Source: Pseudomonas fuscovaginae SE-1 (GTDB lineage: Bacteria; Pseudomonadota; Gammaproteobacteria; Pseudomonadales; Pseudomonadaceae). From it: a stretch of DNA of 42,015 bases. Positions 17,154 through 26,359 of this stretch are shown in pieces. The notes beneath the pieces are model-generated. The model was given only the letters and a program-made list of their open reading frames with translations. It searched no databases and was not told the origin of the DNA. The first letter of the stretch is position 1, and each line of letters opens with the position of its first letter. The stretch covers positions 1 to 42,015 of the forward strand of contig NZ_AQOH01000094.1 in NCBI RefSeq assembly GCF_000364705.1. Direction: 5' to 3'. A program made the position numbers and the translations under genes.

Positions 17154-17822
17154 ATGCAATTCGCCCCCGCCTACGTAGACCGTCAGCCCCAGACCGCCGA
17201 GGAGGAGGCCTACAACTTCCTCCTGGAAGCCATCTGCGGCGGTCGCTACCGCAAGGGTGACCGCCTGATCGCCGAGGACATCGCCACGGAGATCGGCATG
17301 AGCCGCATGCCGGTGCGCGAGGCCTTTCGCCGGCTCGACGCCCAGGGCCTGGTGACCCTGCGGCCCAATCGCGGCGCGGTGGTCAGTGGCCTGGATATCG
17401 ACGAGCTGCATGAAGTGTTCGAGATGCGCAGCGCCCTCGAAGGTCTGGCGGTGCGTGTCGCCGTCAGCCGTATCGGCGACCGCCAACTGGCCGCGCTGGA
17501 GCGCATGCTCGACGAGATGGACGACTACCGTGATGACGGCGCGCAGTGGGTCCGTCGCCATCGCGCCTTTCACGAGCACCTGTGCAGCTTCAGTGGCCGG
17601 CCGCGGCTGATGAAGCAGATTTTCGCGTTGTACTCGCTGATCGAGGCGCCGATGCGCCTGTGGCTGCAGCACGGCGACAAACCCCTCAGCGCCCGTGAGG
17701 AGCACGCGGTGATTCTCGATGCGATTCGCTCCGGTGACGGGGCCAAGGCCGAAGCGGTGGTGCGTGAGCACATCGAGGGCACCGTGCCCGCGCTGATCCA
17801 GTTCCTGCAATCGGAAAAATAG
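17154..17822 (+). CDS. GntR-family regulator, FadR/FCD subfamily
   Basis: A 222-residue repressor-type protein. The winged helix lies at about residues 13-75 (EEEAYNFLLEAICGG, RLIAEDIATEIGMSRMPVRE, then LVTLRPNRGAVVSGL). A helical FCD ligand-binding domain follows at about 85-210, with the metal-site style pattern EMRSALEGLAV, RHRAFHEHL and REEHAVILDAI. The start is ATG 17154, with AAAGG 8 bases upstream. It precedes an amino-acid ABC transporter and a gamma-glutamyltransferase on the same strand, so it most likely controls them in response to an organic or amino acid. The gap of 71 bases to the next gene could hold a separate promoter. Confidence 0.92.
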   Translation: MQFAPAYVDRQPQTAEEEAYNFLLEAICGGRYRKGDRLIAEDIATEIGMSRMPVREAFRRLDAQGLVTLRPNRGAVVSGLDIDELHEVFEMRSALEGLAVRVAVSRIGDRQLAALERMLDEMDDYRDDGAQWVRRHRAFHEHLCSFSGRPRLMKQIFALYSLIEAPMRLWLQHGDKPLSAREEHAVILDAIRSGDGAKAEAVVREHIEGTVPALIQFLQSEK

Positions 17823-17893
17823 AGGCGGGTCCGAACCCGTCCGTGTGTTGACTTTGAGTCCTGCCGTTACCCAACGAAGTGGAGTGTCTGGTC

Positions 17894-18700
17894 ATGCATT
17901 TACGCCGTGCCTTGCTGTTGGCTGTTTCCCTCGGGTTGTCCACGCAATGGGCCGCCGCCGCGCCCCAGGTGCCGGATCGCCTGAAGTCGGTCGATAAACT
18001 CATCTACTGCTCGGGGATGGATTCACCGCCTCTGGTCTCCTTCGACGAAGCGCAGAAGCCCCGCGGGCTGACCGTCGACATCGGCCTGGAGATCGCCAGG
18101 CGCCTGGGCAACAAACAGGTGCAGTGGCGGGTGATTCCGTTCTCCGGCCTGGTGCCGGCGCTGCTCGCCGGGCAATGCGACATGATCGTCGACCAACTGT
18201 TCGACAAGCCCGAGCGGCGCCAGGTGATCGACATCGTCAACTACATGTATTCCAGCCAGGCGGTGGTGGTGCCCAAGGGCAATCCCAAGGGGCTCAAGAC
18301 CCTGGACAGCCTGTCCGGACACAAGGTCGCGGTGCTCAACGGCTCCACCATCAAGACCCTGCTCGACGCTCAGAACGATAGCCTGACCAAGGCCGGCAAG
18401 GCGCCGATGAAAGTGGTGGTCTACAACACCGACACCGACGCCTTCCAGGCCCTGCGCATCAACCAGGTGGACGCCTACGGCACCACCGTCGAGACCGCCG
18501 GCTACTACGCCGCCATGGCGCCGGACCTGTTCGAGGAGGGTGTGCCGGCCTTCAGTCGCATCCTCACCGGCCTCGGCATTCGCAAGGACGACGCGCAACT
18601 GAGCGCCGCGGTGCAGCAGATCATCAACGACATGCGCGCCGATGGCAGCTACGCGAAGTTGCTCGGCACCTGGCATGTCAGCAGCGACACCCTCGACTGA
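17894..18700 (+). CDS. Periplasmic solute-binding protein of a polar amino-acid ABC transporter
   Basis: A 268-residue family-3 binding protein (PBPb/HisJ type). Residues 1-23 form a signal peptide ending AAAAP. The mature protein contains PRGLTVDIGLEIARRLG, CDMIVDQLFDKPERRQV and KVAVLNGSTIKTLLDAQ, which are typical family-3 blocks. The conserved arginine of the carboxylate site is probably in KPERRQ. The start is ATG 17894, with GGAG 9 bases upstream; an in-frame GTG at 17879 is unlikely. It delivers ligand to the permease and ATPase that follow. The ligand is not readable, although the nearby gamma-glutamyltransferase suggests a glutamyl compound. Confidence 0.92.
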   Translation: MHLRRALLLAVSLGLSTQWAAAAPQVPDRLKSVDKLIYCSGMDSPPLVSFDEAQKPRGLTVDIGLEIARRLGNKQVQWRVIPFSGLVPALLAGQCDMIVDQLFDKPERRQVIDIVNYMYSSQAVVVPKGNPKGLKTLDSLSGHKVAVLNGSTIKTLLDAQNDSLTKAGKAPMKVVVYNTDTDAFQALRINQVDAYGTTVETAGYYAAMAPDLFEEGVPAFSRILTGLGIRKDDAQLSAAVQQIINDMRADGSYAKLLGTWHVSSDTLD

Positions 18701-18712
18701 GGAACAGCTTCG

Positions 18713-19489
18713 ATGAACTTCAATTGGGATGTGTTCTGGCAGTACCTGTTGCAGCCCAGCGGGGTGTACCTCACGGGACTGTGGCTGACCTGCCTGATCG
18801 CGGTGCTGGCGATGCTGCTGGGCTGCGTGCTGGGACTGGCGGCGGCACTGATGCGCCTGTCCAGCAACCCGCTGCTGCAATGGCCGGTGCGCTTTTACGT
18901 GTGGCTGATGCGCGGTACGCCGCTGCTGGTGCAGATCGTCTTTCTCTACACGGCGCTGGCGGCGGGCGGGGTCTTCCGTTTCGAGGATATCTCGCTGTTC
19001 GGCCTGGTGGTGCCCGGTAACATCCAGGCGGCAATCATCGCCCTGGGCCTGAACGAAGGGGCCTACATGGCCGAGATCATCCGCGCCGGCATCGGCGCGG
19101 TGGACAAGGGCCAGTACGAGGCCGGGAGGTCCCTGGGCATGACCTTCGGCAAGCTGATGCGCCGCATCGTCTTGCCCCAGGCCTTTCGGGTGATCGTTCC
19201 GCCGATCGGCAACGAGTTCAACGTGATGCTCAAGAACACCACCCTGGTCAGCGTGATCGGCGTACAGGAACTGTTGCTGAGCACGCAGATGGTCACCTCG
19301 GCGACCTTCCGCGTGTTCGAGCTGTACCTGGTGGTGGCTATCTACTTTCTGTTGCTGACCACCCTGTGGGGCTTTTTCCAGCGCTGGTTGGAGAGCCGTT
19401 CCGGTCGCTCCGACCGGCCGGATTCGTCGCCACCGGCCGCCAGCCGGATGTTCGGCCGCGGCTCCCTGAAACTGTTGAGAGGGCGTTGA
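18713..19489 (+). CDS. ABC amino-acid transporter permease (HisM/GlnP type)
   Basis: A 258-residue inner-membrane permease with about five membrane helices (about 17-45, 60-80, 95-120, 180-205, 205-225). It carries the EAA loop, here [20 protein letters not shown], which contacts the ATPase, and the family motif [14 protein letters not shown]. Only one permease gene is present, so it probably works as a homodimer. It starts 12 bases after the binding-protein stop, with AGGA upstream. Its stop lies two bases before the ATPase start. Confidence 0.93.
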   Translation: MNFNWDVFWQYLLQPSGVYLTGLWLTCLIAVLAMLLGCVLGLAAALMRLSSNPLLQWPVRFYVWLMRGTPLLVQIVFLYTALAAGGVFRFEDISLFGLVVPGNIQAAIIALGLNEGAYMAEIIRAGIGAVDKGQYEAGRSLGMTFGKLMRRIVLPQAFRVIVPPIGNEFNVMLKNTTLVSVIGVQELLLSTQMVTSATFRVFELYLVVAIYFLLLTTLWGFFQRWLESRSGRSDRPDSSPPAASRMFGRGSLKLLRGR

Positions 19490-19491
19490 GC

Positions 19492-20271
19492 ATGGCGCAC
19501 AAAAGCGAAGAGCTGGTCATCGAGGCGCTGGACATTCACAAGTCCTTTGGCAACCTGCCGATTCTCAAGGGCGTGTCGCTGCAGGTGCGGCGCGGCGAAG
19601 TGGTGGTGCTGATCGGCGCCTCGGGCTCGGGCAAGACCACCTTCATCCGCTGCATCAACCTGCTGGAAGACATCCAGGGCGGACGCATCCGTGTCAACGG
19701 TCATGCCATGGGCTATCGCGAACGTGCCGACGGCAGCCTGGTGCGCGACTCCGAGCGCAACATCGCCCGCCAGCGCCGGGACATCGGCATGGTCTTCCAG
19801 CGCTTCAACCTGTTCCCGCACATGACCGCGCTGGAAAACATCATCGAGGCGCCGATCCAGGTGCTCGGCGTGCCCAAGGCCGAGGCGCTGGAGCAGGCCC
19901 GGCAACTGCTGGCCCGGGTCGGCCTGTCGGACAAGGGCGGACATTACCCGTCGATGCTCTCCGGCGGCCAGCAGCAGCGGGTGGCGATCGCCCGGGCGCT
20001 GGCAATGAAACCCCAGGCGATGCTGTTCGACGAGCCCACCAGCGCCCTCGATCCGGAAATCGTCGGCGAGGTGCTGCAGGTCATGAAGGAGCTGGCCGAG
20101 GAGGGCATGACCATGGTCGTGGTGACCCATGAAATGGGCTTTGCCCGGGAAGTGGCCGACCGCGTGGTGGTGCTCGACCAGGGCGAACTGATCGAGCAGG
20201 GCCCGCCGGAACAGATCTTCAACCACCCGACCCACGCCCGTACCCGGGCCTTTCTCAGCCGCGTGCTCTGA
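19492..20271 (+). CDS. ABC amino-acid transporter ATP-binding protein
   Basis: A 259-residue ATPase of the GlnQ/HisP class. Walker A GASGSGKT lies at residues 42-49, the signature is LSGGQQQR and Walker B is [13 protein letters not shown]. The H-loop is in VVTHEMGFA. It energises the preceding permease. The start is ATG 19492, two bases after the permease stop. The longer in-frame extension upstream lies inside the permease gene and is rejected. The three transporter genes form one tight operon. Confidence 0.95.
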   Translation: MAHKSEELVIEALDIHKSFGNLPILKGVSLQVRRGEVVVLIGASGSGKTTFIRCINLLEDIQGGRIRVNGHAMGYRERADGSLVRDSERNIARQRRDIGMVFQRFNLFPHMTALENIIEAPIQVLGVPKAEALEQARQLLARVGLSDKGGHYPSMLSGGQQQRVAIARALAMKPQAMLFDEPTSALDPEIVGEVLQVMKELAEEGMTMVVVTHEMGFAREVADRVVVLDQGELIEQGPPEQIFNHPTHARTRAFLSRVL

Positions 20272-20362
20272 AACCGTCAAAGGAAATCCGTCCGGCGCTC
20301 GTCGAGTCTGCTCGCGGCGTGTTGCGGCGGCCAGTGAATCCCTCATTGAAGAGTCTTTTGTC

Positions 20363-21973
20363 ATGTTGAATCTCTCTGCCCACGAATACCCCTATCCGTC
20401 GCAGCGTCAGAGCGTCTTCGCCCGCCGCGGCATGGTCGCCGCCTCCCAGCCGCTGGCGGCCCAGGCCGGGATCGAAATGCTGCAAAAGGGCGGCAATGCG
20501 ATTGATGCCGCGATCGCCACGGCTGCCGCGCTGACGGTGGTCGAACCGACAGGCTGCGGGATTGGCGGCGATGCCTTCGCCCTGGTCTGGACCCAGGGCC
20601 AACTGCATGGCCTCAACGGTAACGGCCAGGCGCCTGCCGCGCTCAATCTCGAAGCGGTCAAGGCGGCCGGCCACACCGAGATGCCGCTCTATGGCTGGAC
20701 CCCGGTCACCGTCCCCGGCTGCCCCTCGGCCTGGGCGGAGCTGTCGAAACGCTTTGGCAAGCTGTCGTTTGCCGAGCTGTTGCAACCGGCCATCAGCCTG
20801 GCCCGTGACGGCTTTCCGGTGTCGCCCGTGGTCGCCCATCAATGGCAGATCGCGCTCAACGAGTTCGCACCGCACCGCGACGACGTGCTGCAGGCCTGGT
20901 TCGACACTTTCCTGACCGACGGCCGCGCACCGAAGGCCGGCGAGCTGTTTCGCAACCCTGCCCAGGCCGACACCCTTGAAGAGCTGGCCGCCACCCGCTG
21001 CGAGAGCTTTTACCGTGGCTCGCTGGCCCAGCGCCTCGACGCCCACTCCCGTGCGACTGGCGGCTACCTGCGCGCCAGTGACCTGGACGGCTACCGTGCA
21101 CACTGGGTCGACCCGATCCATGTGAACTATCGGGGGGTCGACGTCTGGGAAATCCCACCGAGCGGGCAGGGCCTGGTGGCGCTGATGGCGCTGAAGATCC
21201 TCGAAGGTTTCGACTTCGACCACCGCGACAGCCAGCAGACCTGGCATCGGCAACTGGAGGCGATGAAGCTCGCCTACAGCGACGGCCTGCACTACATCAC
21301 CGACCCGCAGCACATGCGCGTGGCGGTGCAGGACCTGCTCAGCGACGACTACGCCCGGCGCCGACGCGGGCAGATCGCCGAACAGGCCCAGCCGCCCAGA
21401 CCGGGCGATCCTCATGCCAGCGGCACGGTTTACCTGGCGACGGCGGATGCCGAGGGCAACATGGTCTCGTTCATCCAGAGCAACTACCATGGCTTCGGCT
21501 CGGGGGTGGTGCTGCCCGACAGCGGGATCGCCCTGCAGAACCGCGGGCAGGAATTCAGCCTCGACCCCGCGCACGCCAACTGCCTGGTGCCGGGCAAGAA
21601 GACCTTTCACACCATCATTCCCGGGTTCCTCACCCGGCACGGGCAGGCGCTGGGACCGTTTGGCGTGATGGGCGGCTACATGCAGCCCCAGGGGCATGTG
21701 CAGATGGTGATGAACCTGGTGGATTTCCGGCTCAATCCCCAGGCGGCCCTGGATGCTCCACGCTGGCAGTGGCTGGGCGGGAACAAGGTCGGGATCGAGC
21801 AGGGCGCCTCGCGGGATCTGGTCAATGCGCTGGCGCGCCGCGGGCACGAGGTGGTGGTGGCCAGTGACCTGACCGATTACGGGCGCGGACAGATCATTTT
21901 GCGCGATCCGGTGAGCGGGGTGCTGTGGGGTGGGACGGAGCCGAGGGCGGATTCGGTGGTGGGGGTTTGGTGA
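20363..21973 (+). CDS. Gamma-glutamyltransferase family protein, no signal peptide
   Basis: A 536-residue Ntn-hydrolase that would split gamma-glutamyl bonds (glutathione or gamma-glutamyl amides) after self-cleavage. The catalytic threonine should be Thr355 in ASGTVYLATAD; cleavage before it yields the large and small subunits. Other family blocks are MLQKGGNAIDAAIA, EPTGCGIGGDAF and LNGNGQAP. E. coli Ggt is periplasmic, but this protein starts MLNLSAHEYPYPS with no signal peptide, so it should be cytoplasmic, as in YwrD-like members. It lies 91 bases after the ABC ATPase on the same strand. The order transporter then transferase suggests uptake of a gamma-glutamyl compound followed by intracellular cleavage. 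Acylase-type activity is an alternative. Confidence 0.9.
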   Translation: MLNLSAHEYPYPSQRQSVFARRGMVAASQPLAAQAGIEMLQKGGNAIDAAIATAAALTVVEPTGCGIGGDAFALVWTQGQLHGLNGNGQAPAALNLEAVKAAGHTEMPLYGWTPVTVPGCPSAWAELSKRFGKLSFAELLQPAISLARDGFPVSPVVAHQWQIALNEFAPHRDDVLQAWFDTFLTDGRAPKAGELFRNPAQADTLEELAATRCESFYRGSLAQRLDAHSRATGGYLRASDLDGYRAHWVDPIHVNYRGVDVWEIPPSGQGLVALMALKILEGFDFDHRDSQQTWHRQLEAMKLAYSDGLHYITDPQHMRVAVQDLLSDDYARRRRGQIAEQAQPPRPGDPHASGTVYLATADAEGNMVSFIQSNYHGFGSGVVLPDSGIALQNRGQEFSLDPAHANCLVPGKKTFHTIIPGFLTRHGQALGPFGVMGGYMQPQGHVQMVMNLVDFRLNPQAALDAPRWQWLGGNKVGIEQGASRDLVNALARRGHEVVVASDLTDYGRGQIILRDPVSGVLWGGTEPRADSVVGVW

Positions 21974-22433
21974 GGGGCTCAAGTCATGACCCGCGCCATT
22001 TCCATGCGGGGCAAGGCCCCCAACGGGTAGAGTCCGGCGTTGAACATCGCCTTGCTCCTGTCAGGGGATAAATCCGATGTGGAGCCGGCGACGTCGGCAT
22101 GACCTTGCCCAGGCTGGACAGCCTTGAAGACATTCGCCGCTACGAAAATGGCGTCAAGCGCCAGCGTATCAAGAGAAAACCCGAAATGCTTGAGCCGGTC
22201 GAGGTTTACTACGGTGGCGGGGGCGAGCGTTGGCTGTGGGGCACACTGGGGCCTACAACCGCCATCGCCCGTCGACCGCGGGTTGTGTTCGAGTACAGCG
22301 CTGAGGCGAAACCTGGTTGACTGCGGGGATAGGAGAAAACGGGGGGACGTCTATTCTCTGCCCGTGAATCGCAAAGTCATGTATTCATGCCTAGGCTGAC
22401 CAGGGCACAACAATAGCCACGGGCGTGATGACC
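21974..22433. other. Intergenic stretch between the transferase and glcD
   Basis: About 460 bases. It holds one possible small gene (22099-22320) and a G-rich motif GGGGGGACGTCTATT (from 22341) that resembles short motifs seen near REP-type elements, but only one copy is present. A weak GGGGC/GCCCC hairpin lies near 22000. No regulator gene such as glcC is present. Confidence 0.5.
22099..22320 (+). CDS. Possible small basic protein, 73 residues
   Basis: The frame from ATG 22099 encodes MTLPRLDSLEDIRRYENGVK, then a basic stretch (RQRIKRKPEML) and a glycine/tryptophan-rich part (YYGGGGERWLWGTLGP). It matches no family I know. GGAG lies 14 bases upstream, too far for a good ribosome site. Composition looks more coding than its shadow frames, but it could be chance in GC-rich DNA. 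Confidence 0.35.
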   Translation: MTLPRLDSLEDIRRYENGVKRQRIKRKPEMLEPVEVYYGGGGERWLWGTLGPTTAIARRPRVVFEYSAEAKPG

Positions 22434-23933
22434 ATGAACATTCTCCACGACGAGAGCATCGATGGCGTTCTGCCACGGGTTGATAAACGGCAACTGCTGT
22501 CCGCGCTTGAAGCCGAGATGCCAGACCTGACCGTGCTCAGCCGCAGCGAAGACCTCAGACCCTACGAATGCGACGGGCTGTCCGCGTATCGCACGTTGCC
22601 GCTGCTGGTGCTGCTGCCTGATCGCATCGAGCAGGTCGAATCGATACTCAGGATCTGCCACCGCCTGCAGGTCCCCGTGGTGGCGCGCGGCAGTGGTACA
22701 GGTTTGTCCGGGGGGGCCTTGCCGTTGGAGCAGGGCGTGCTGCTGGTGATGTCGCGCTTCAACCGAATTCTGGAGATCAATGCGCAGGGGCGCTTTGCCC
22801 GGGTTCAGCCCGGCGTGCGCAACCTGGCCATCTCCCAGGCCGCGGCACCATTCAATCTGTACTACGCCCCCGACCCCTCGTCCCAGATCGCCTGCTCGAT
22901 CGGCGGCAATGTAGCCGAGAATGCCGGTGGCGTGCACTGCCTCAAGTACGGGCTGACCGTGCACAACCTGCTGCAGGTGCAGATCCTCACCGTCGAGGGT
23001 GAACGGCTGACCCTGGGCGCCGAGAGCCTGGATTGCCCGGGCTTCGACCTGCTCGCGCTGTTCACCGGCTCCGAGGGCATGCTCGGGGTGGTGACGGAGG
23101 TCACGGTCAAGTTGCTGCCCAGGCCCCAGGTCGCCAAGGTGCTGCTGGCGGCGTTCGATTCGGTGGAGAAGGCCGGCGCTGCCGTGGGCAACATCATCGC
23201 CGCCGGCATCATTCCCGGCGGACTGGAGATGATGGACAACCTGGCGATCCGCGCCGCCGAAGACTTCATTCATGCCGGCTACCCGGTGGAGGCGGCGGCC
23301 ATCCTGCTCTGCGAACTGGATGGGGTGGAGTCCGATGTGCATGACGACTGTGCCCGGGTTCGCCAGATCCTGGTCGAGGCGGGCGCCACCGAGGTGCGCC
23401 AGGCCGAGGATGAGGCCGAGCGGGTGCGCTTCTGGGCCGGGCGCAAGAATGCCTTTCCTGCCGTCGGGCGCATCTCGCCGGACTATTACTGCATGGACGG
23501 TACCATTCCCCGGCGGGCGCTGCCGGGCGTGTTGAAGGGCATCGCCGAGCTGTCGGGCGAATACGGCCTGCGCGTGGCCAACGTTTTTCATGCCGGCGAT
23601 GGCAACATGCACCCGCTGATTCTGTTCGATGCCAACACACCGGGCGAGCTGGAGCGGGCCGAGCAACTGGGCGGACGCATCCTGGAGCTGTGCGTGTCGG
23701 TGGGCGGCAGCATCACCGGTGAGCATGGCGTCGGTCGCGAGAAGATCAACCAGATGTGCATCCAGTTCAACGCCGACGAGCTCACCGCCTTCCATGCGAT
23801 CAAGGCGGCCTTCGATCCGACGGGCTTGCTGAACCCGGGCAAGAACATTCCCTCCCTGCACCGATGCGCCGAGTTCGGTGCCATGCACGTGCACCACGGC
23901 CAGTTGCCATTTCCTGATCTGGAGCGCTTCTGA
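22434..23933 (+). CDS. glcD: Glycolate oxidase, FAD-linked subunit GlcD
   Basis: A 499-residue flavoprotein that oxidises glycolate to glyoxylate as part of GlcDEF. It matches E. coli GlcD almost block for block: PYECDGLSAYRT, GTGLSGGALPLE (FAD pyrophosphate site), APDPSSQIACSIGGNVAENA, ERVRFWAGRKNAFPAVGR, ANVFHAGDGNMHPL and the C-terminal EFGAMHVHHG. I chose ATG 22434 (MNILHDE), which aligns with the E. coli start; ATG 22428 and GTG 22425 are in frame just upstream. Its stop overlaps the glcE start (TGATG). No glcC regulator lies upstream, so control must come from elsewhere. Confidence 0.97.
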   Translation: MNILHDESIDGVLPRVDKRQLLSALEAEMPDLTVLSRSEDLRPYECDGLSAYRTLPLLVLLPDRIEQVESILRICHRLQVPVVARGSGTGLSGGALPLEQGVLLVMSRFNRILEINAQGRFARVQPGVRNLAISQAAAPFNLYYAPDPSSQIACSIGGNVAENAGGVHCLKYGLTVHNLLQVQILTVEGERLTLGAESLDCPGFDLLALFTGSEGMLGVVTEVTVKLLPRPQVAKVLLAAFDSVEKAGAAVGNIIAAGIIPGGLEMMDNLAIRAAEDFIHAGYPVEAAAILLCELDGVESDVHDDCARVRQILVEAGATEVRQAEDEAERVRFWAGRKNAFPAVGRISPDYYCMDGTIPRRALPGVLKGIAELSGEYGLRVANVFHAGDGNMHPLILFDANTPGELERAEQLGGRILELCVSVGGSITGEHGVGREKINQMCIQFNADELTAFHAIKAAFDPTGLLNPGKNIPSLHRCAEFGAMHVHHGQLPFPDLERF

Positions 23934-24988
23934 TGCCCGGCAGCAATATTGATACCAGTGCCCAGTTGCTCGATCAGGTCAAGGCGGCCCTGGCCACGGG
24001 CAACCCCCTCGACATCCGGGGCGGGCAGTCCAAGGCGTGGCTGGGGAAGGCGGTGAACGGCCAGGTCCTCGACACTCGCTCTCATCAGGGCATCGTCAAC
24101 TACGACCCCACCGAACTGATCGTCACGGCACGCGCGGGGACACCCCTGCAAATGCTTGAGGCCGCTTTGGCCGAGCACGGTCAATGCCTGCCGTGCGAGC
24201 CGCCACATTACGGCCCCGGGGCGACCGTGGGCGGCATGGTCGCGGTCGGCCTGTCGGGGCCACGTCGCCCCTGGGCAGGCTCGGTCCGCGACTTCGTGCT
24301 GGGTACACGGGTGATCACCGGCCAAGGCAAGCACCTGCGTTTTGGCGCCGAGGTCATGAAGAACGTCGCCGGCTACGACGTATCGAGGTTGATGGCTGGC
24401 AGTTTTGGCTGCCTGGGCCTGATCACCGAAGTTTCTCTGAAGGTGCTCCCGAAACCGCGCGCGGTGGTTAATCTGCGCCTGGACGTGGACCTGCCGGGTG
24501 CCATGCAGCGCCTGGCCGACTGGGGGCGGCAGCCGCTGCCGATCAGCGCGGCCTGCCATGACGGTAGCGCCTTGCACCTTCGCCTGGAGGGTGGGGAGGG
24601 CTCGGTCCACGCGGCCCGTGACCGGCTGGGGTGCGAGACCGTCGAGCCGGGCTTCTGGGCGGACCTGAAAGAGCATCGCCTGACGTTTTTCGCCGACCCG
24701 CGGCCGTTGTGGCGGTTGTCCGTGCCGGCGATTGTCGCGCCCCTGGATCTGCCCGGCGAGCAACTGGTCGACTGGGGTGGCGCCCAGCGCTGGCTCAAGA
24801 GCGACGCCGAGCCCGAGCGGATTCGGCAAGTCGCCGGCCAGGTCGGTGGGCATGCCACCTGCTTTTCAGGCGGCGACTCGCCGTTCCATCCGCTGCCCGA
24901 AGGGCTGCTGCGCTACCACCGCCAGCTCAAGGCCCGGCTCGACCCACAAGGCATTTTCAATCCAGGCCGCCTGTACAGGGAGCTTTGA
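23933..24988 (+). CDS. glcE: Glycolate oxidase, FAD-binding subunit GlcE
   Basis: A 351-residue FAD_binding_4 protein. The motifs DIRGGQSKAWLG, YDPTELIVTARAGTPLQ, GATVGGMVAVGLSGPRRPW and MKNVAGYDVSRLMAGSFGCL are those of GlcE. The subunit is needed for glycolate oxidase activity alongside GlcD and GlcF. It overlaps glcD by one base and ends four bases before glcF, so all three are one transcript. Its length is normal. Confidence 0.95.
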   Translation: MPGSNIDTSAQLLDQVKAALATGNPLDIRGGQSKAWLGKAVNGQVLDTRSHQGIVNYDPTELIVTARAGTPLQMLEAALAEHGQCLPCEPPHYGPGATVGGMVAVGLSGPRRPWAGSVRDFVLGTRVITGQGKHLRFGAEVMKNVAGYDVSRLMAGSFGCLGLITEVSLKVLPKPRAVVNLRLDVDLPGAMQRLADWGRQPLPISAACHDGSALHLRLEGGEGSVHAARDRLGCETVEPGFWADLKEHRLTFFADPRPLWRLSVPAIVAPLDLPGEQLVDWGGAQRWLKSDAEPERIRQVAGQVGGHATCFSGGDSPFHPLPEGLLRYHRQLKARLDPQGIFNPGRLYREL

Positions 24989-24992
24989 GACC

Positions 24993-26234
24993 ATGCGGAC
25001 CCATCTGAGTGAACAGGCTCGCTCCCTGCCCCGGGCGGAGGAGGCCGAAGCTATCCTGAGAAGCTGCGTGCACTGCGGTTTCTGCAATGCGACGTGCCCG
25101 ACCTATCAACTGCTGGGTGACGAGTTGGATGGGCCTCGGGGTCGCATCTACCTGATAAAGGAACTGCTGGAAGGACAGACTCCCTCGGCCAGTACCCGGC
25201 AGCACCTGGACCGTTGTCTGACCTGCCACAACTGCGAGTCCACCTGCCCTTCGGGAGTGAAGTACCACAACCTTCTGGACATTGGCCGGGGAGTGGTCGA
25301 AGAGGCGGTTCCGCGCCCGCTGGTCGAGCAGGCCCTGCGTGCCGGCCTGCGCCTGGTGCTGGCCGAGCCGTCGATGTTCAGCCTGTTGCTGCGCACCGGG
25401 CGTGCGCTGCGTCCGGTGTTGCCGCCGATGCTCAGGGACAGGGTCCCGAGCGAGGTACGGCCCGCCGGCGAGCGGCCGTCGGTCCGGCATTCACGCCAGG
25501 TGCTGATGCTCGAGGGCTGCGTGCAACCGAGCCTGTCGCCCAACACCAATGCCGCTGCGGCGAGGGTGCTGGATCGGCTGGGCATCAGCGCGGTGGCCGT
25601 CCGTGAAGCCGGCTGCTGTGGCGCCCTGGACTACCACCTCAACGCCCAGGAAAAAGGCCTGGCGCGCGCACGTCGTAACATCGATGCCTGGTGGCCGGCC
25701 GTCGAGGCCGATGCCGAGGCGATCATCATGACCGCCAGCGGCTGTGGTGCCTTCGTCAAGGAGTACGGCCAATTGCTTACGCGTGATCCGCACTACGCCG
25801 ACAAGGCCAAACGCATCAGCTCCCTGGCCGTGGACCTGGTTGAGATCCTGCGTGCGGAGCCGTTGCAGGCCCTCCCACCACGTCCCGAACTCAAGGTTGC
25901 CTTCCATTGCCCCTGCACACTGCAACATGCCCAGCGTTTGGGCGGGGTGGTCGAGGAGGTACTGACACGCTTGGGGTTCAACCTCACCGCGGTCCCCGAC
26001 GGCCATCTTTGCTGCGGCTCGGCGGGCACCTATTCCCTGACTCAGCCCGAACTCTCCCGGCAATTGCGCGACAACAAGCTCAACGCGCTCGAAAGCGGCA
26101 AGCCGCAGGTTATCGCCACCGCCAACATCGGTTGCCAGACCCATCTGAACGGGGCCGGCCGGACTCCCGTGCGTCACTGGATCGAACTGGTGGATGAAGC
26201 GCTGGCCCCTGCAACCATGCTCCGTCGAGGGTAG
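24993..26234 (+). CDS. glcF: Glycolate oxidase, iron-sulfur subunit GlcF
   Basis: A 413-residue protein carrying two 4Fe-4S clusters that pass electrons from the flavin subunits to the quinone pool. The cluster motifs are CVHCGFCNATCP (C25, C28, C31, C35) and CLTCHNCESTCP (C75, C78, C81, C85). Two CCG-type domains follow (EAGCCGALDYH and HLCCGSAGTYS). The start ATG 24993 is four bases after the glcE stop; longer in-frame extensions lie within glcE. The glcG gene often found next is absent, and a chemoreceptor gene follows instead. Confidence 0.96.
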   Translation: MRTHLSEQARSLPRAEEAEAILRSCVHCGFCNATCPTYQLLGDELDGPRGRIYLIKELLEGQTPSASTRQHLDRCLTCHNCESTCPSGVKYHNLLDIGRGVVEEAVPRPLVEQALRAGLRLVLAEPSMFSLLLRTGRALRPVLPPMLRDRVPSEVRPAGERPSVRHSRQVLMLEGCVQPSLSPNTNAAAARVLDRLGISAVAVREAGCCGALDYHLNAQEKGLARARRNIDAWWPAVEADAEAIIMTASGCGAFVKEYGQLLTRDPHYADKAKRISSLAVDLVEILRAEPLQALPPRPELKVAFHCPCTLQHAQRLGGVVEEVLTRLGFNLTAVPDGHLCCGSAGTYSLTQPELSRQLRDNKLNALESGKPQVIATANIGCQTHLNGAGRTPVRHWIELVDEALAPATMLRRG

Positions 26235-26272
26235 GGCAGGCACCGCTTGTCAAATAAACCCGATACCGACCC

Positions 26273-26299
26273 TTAAGACCGTTCTGGCACGGTCGATAG
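26273..26299 (+). promoter_or_regulatory. FliA (sigma-28)-like promoter for the chemoreceptor gene
   Basis: TTAAGA (26273-26278), a 13-base spacer and GTCGATAG (26292-26299) resemble the Pseudomonas FliA consensus TCAAGT-N13-GCCGATAA at 4 of 6 and 6 of 8 positions, 61 bases before the start. Chemoreceptor genes are commonly FliA-dependent. Confidence 0.5.
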
Positions 26300-26359
26300 G
26301 ATGACTATACCCACGCGACCGCATGGTCACATGCTCATCCCTTTTGTGCAGGTTTGCCT

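Noticed and set aside
17826..17839. CGGGT/ACCCG inverted repeat after the GntR gene
   Set aside because: The arms are only five bases with no T-run, too weak to call a terminator or operator.
26284..26299. Possible sigma-54 promoter starting TGGCAC before the chemoreceptor
   Set aside because: The required GC of the -12 element (TTGC) is missing at the right distance; the FliA-like pattern fits better.
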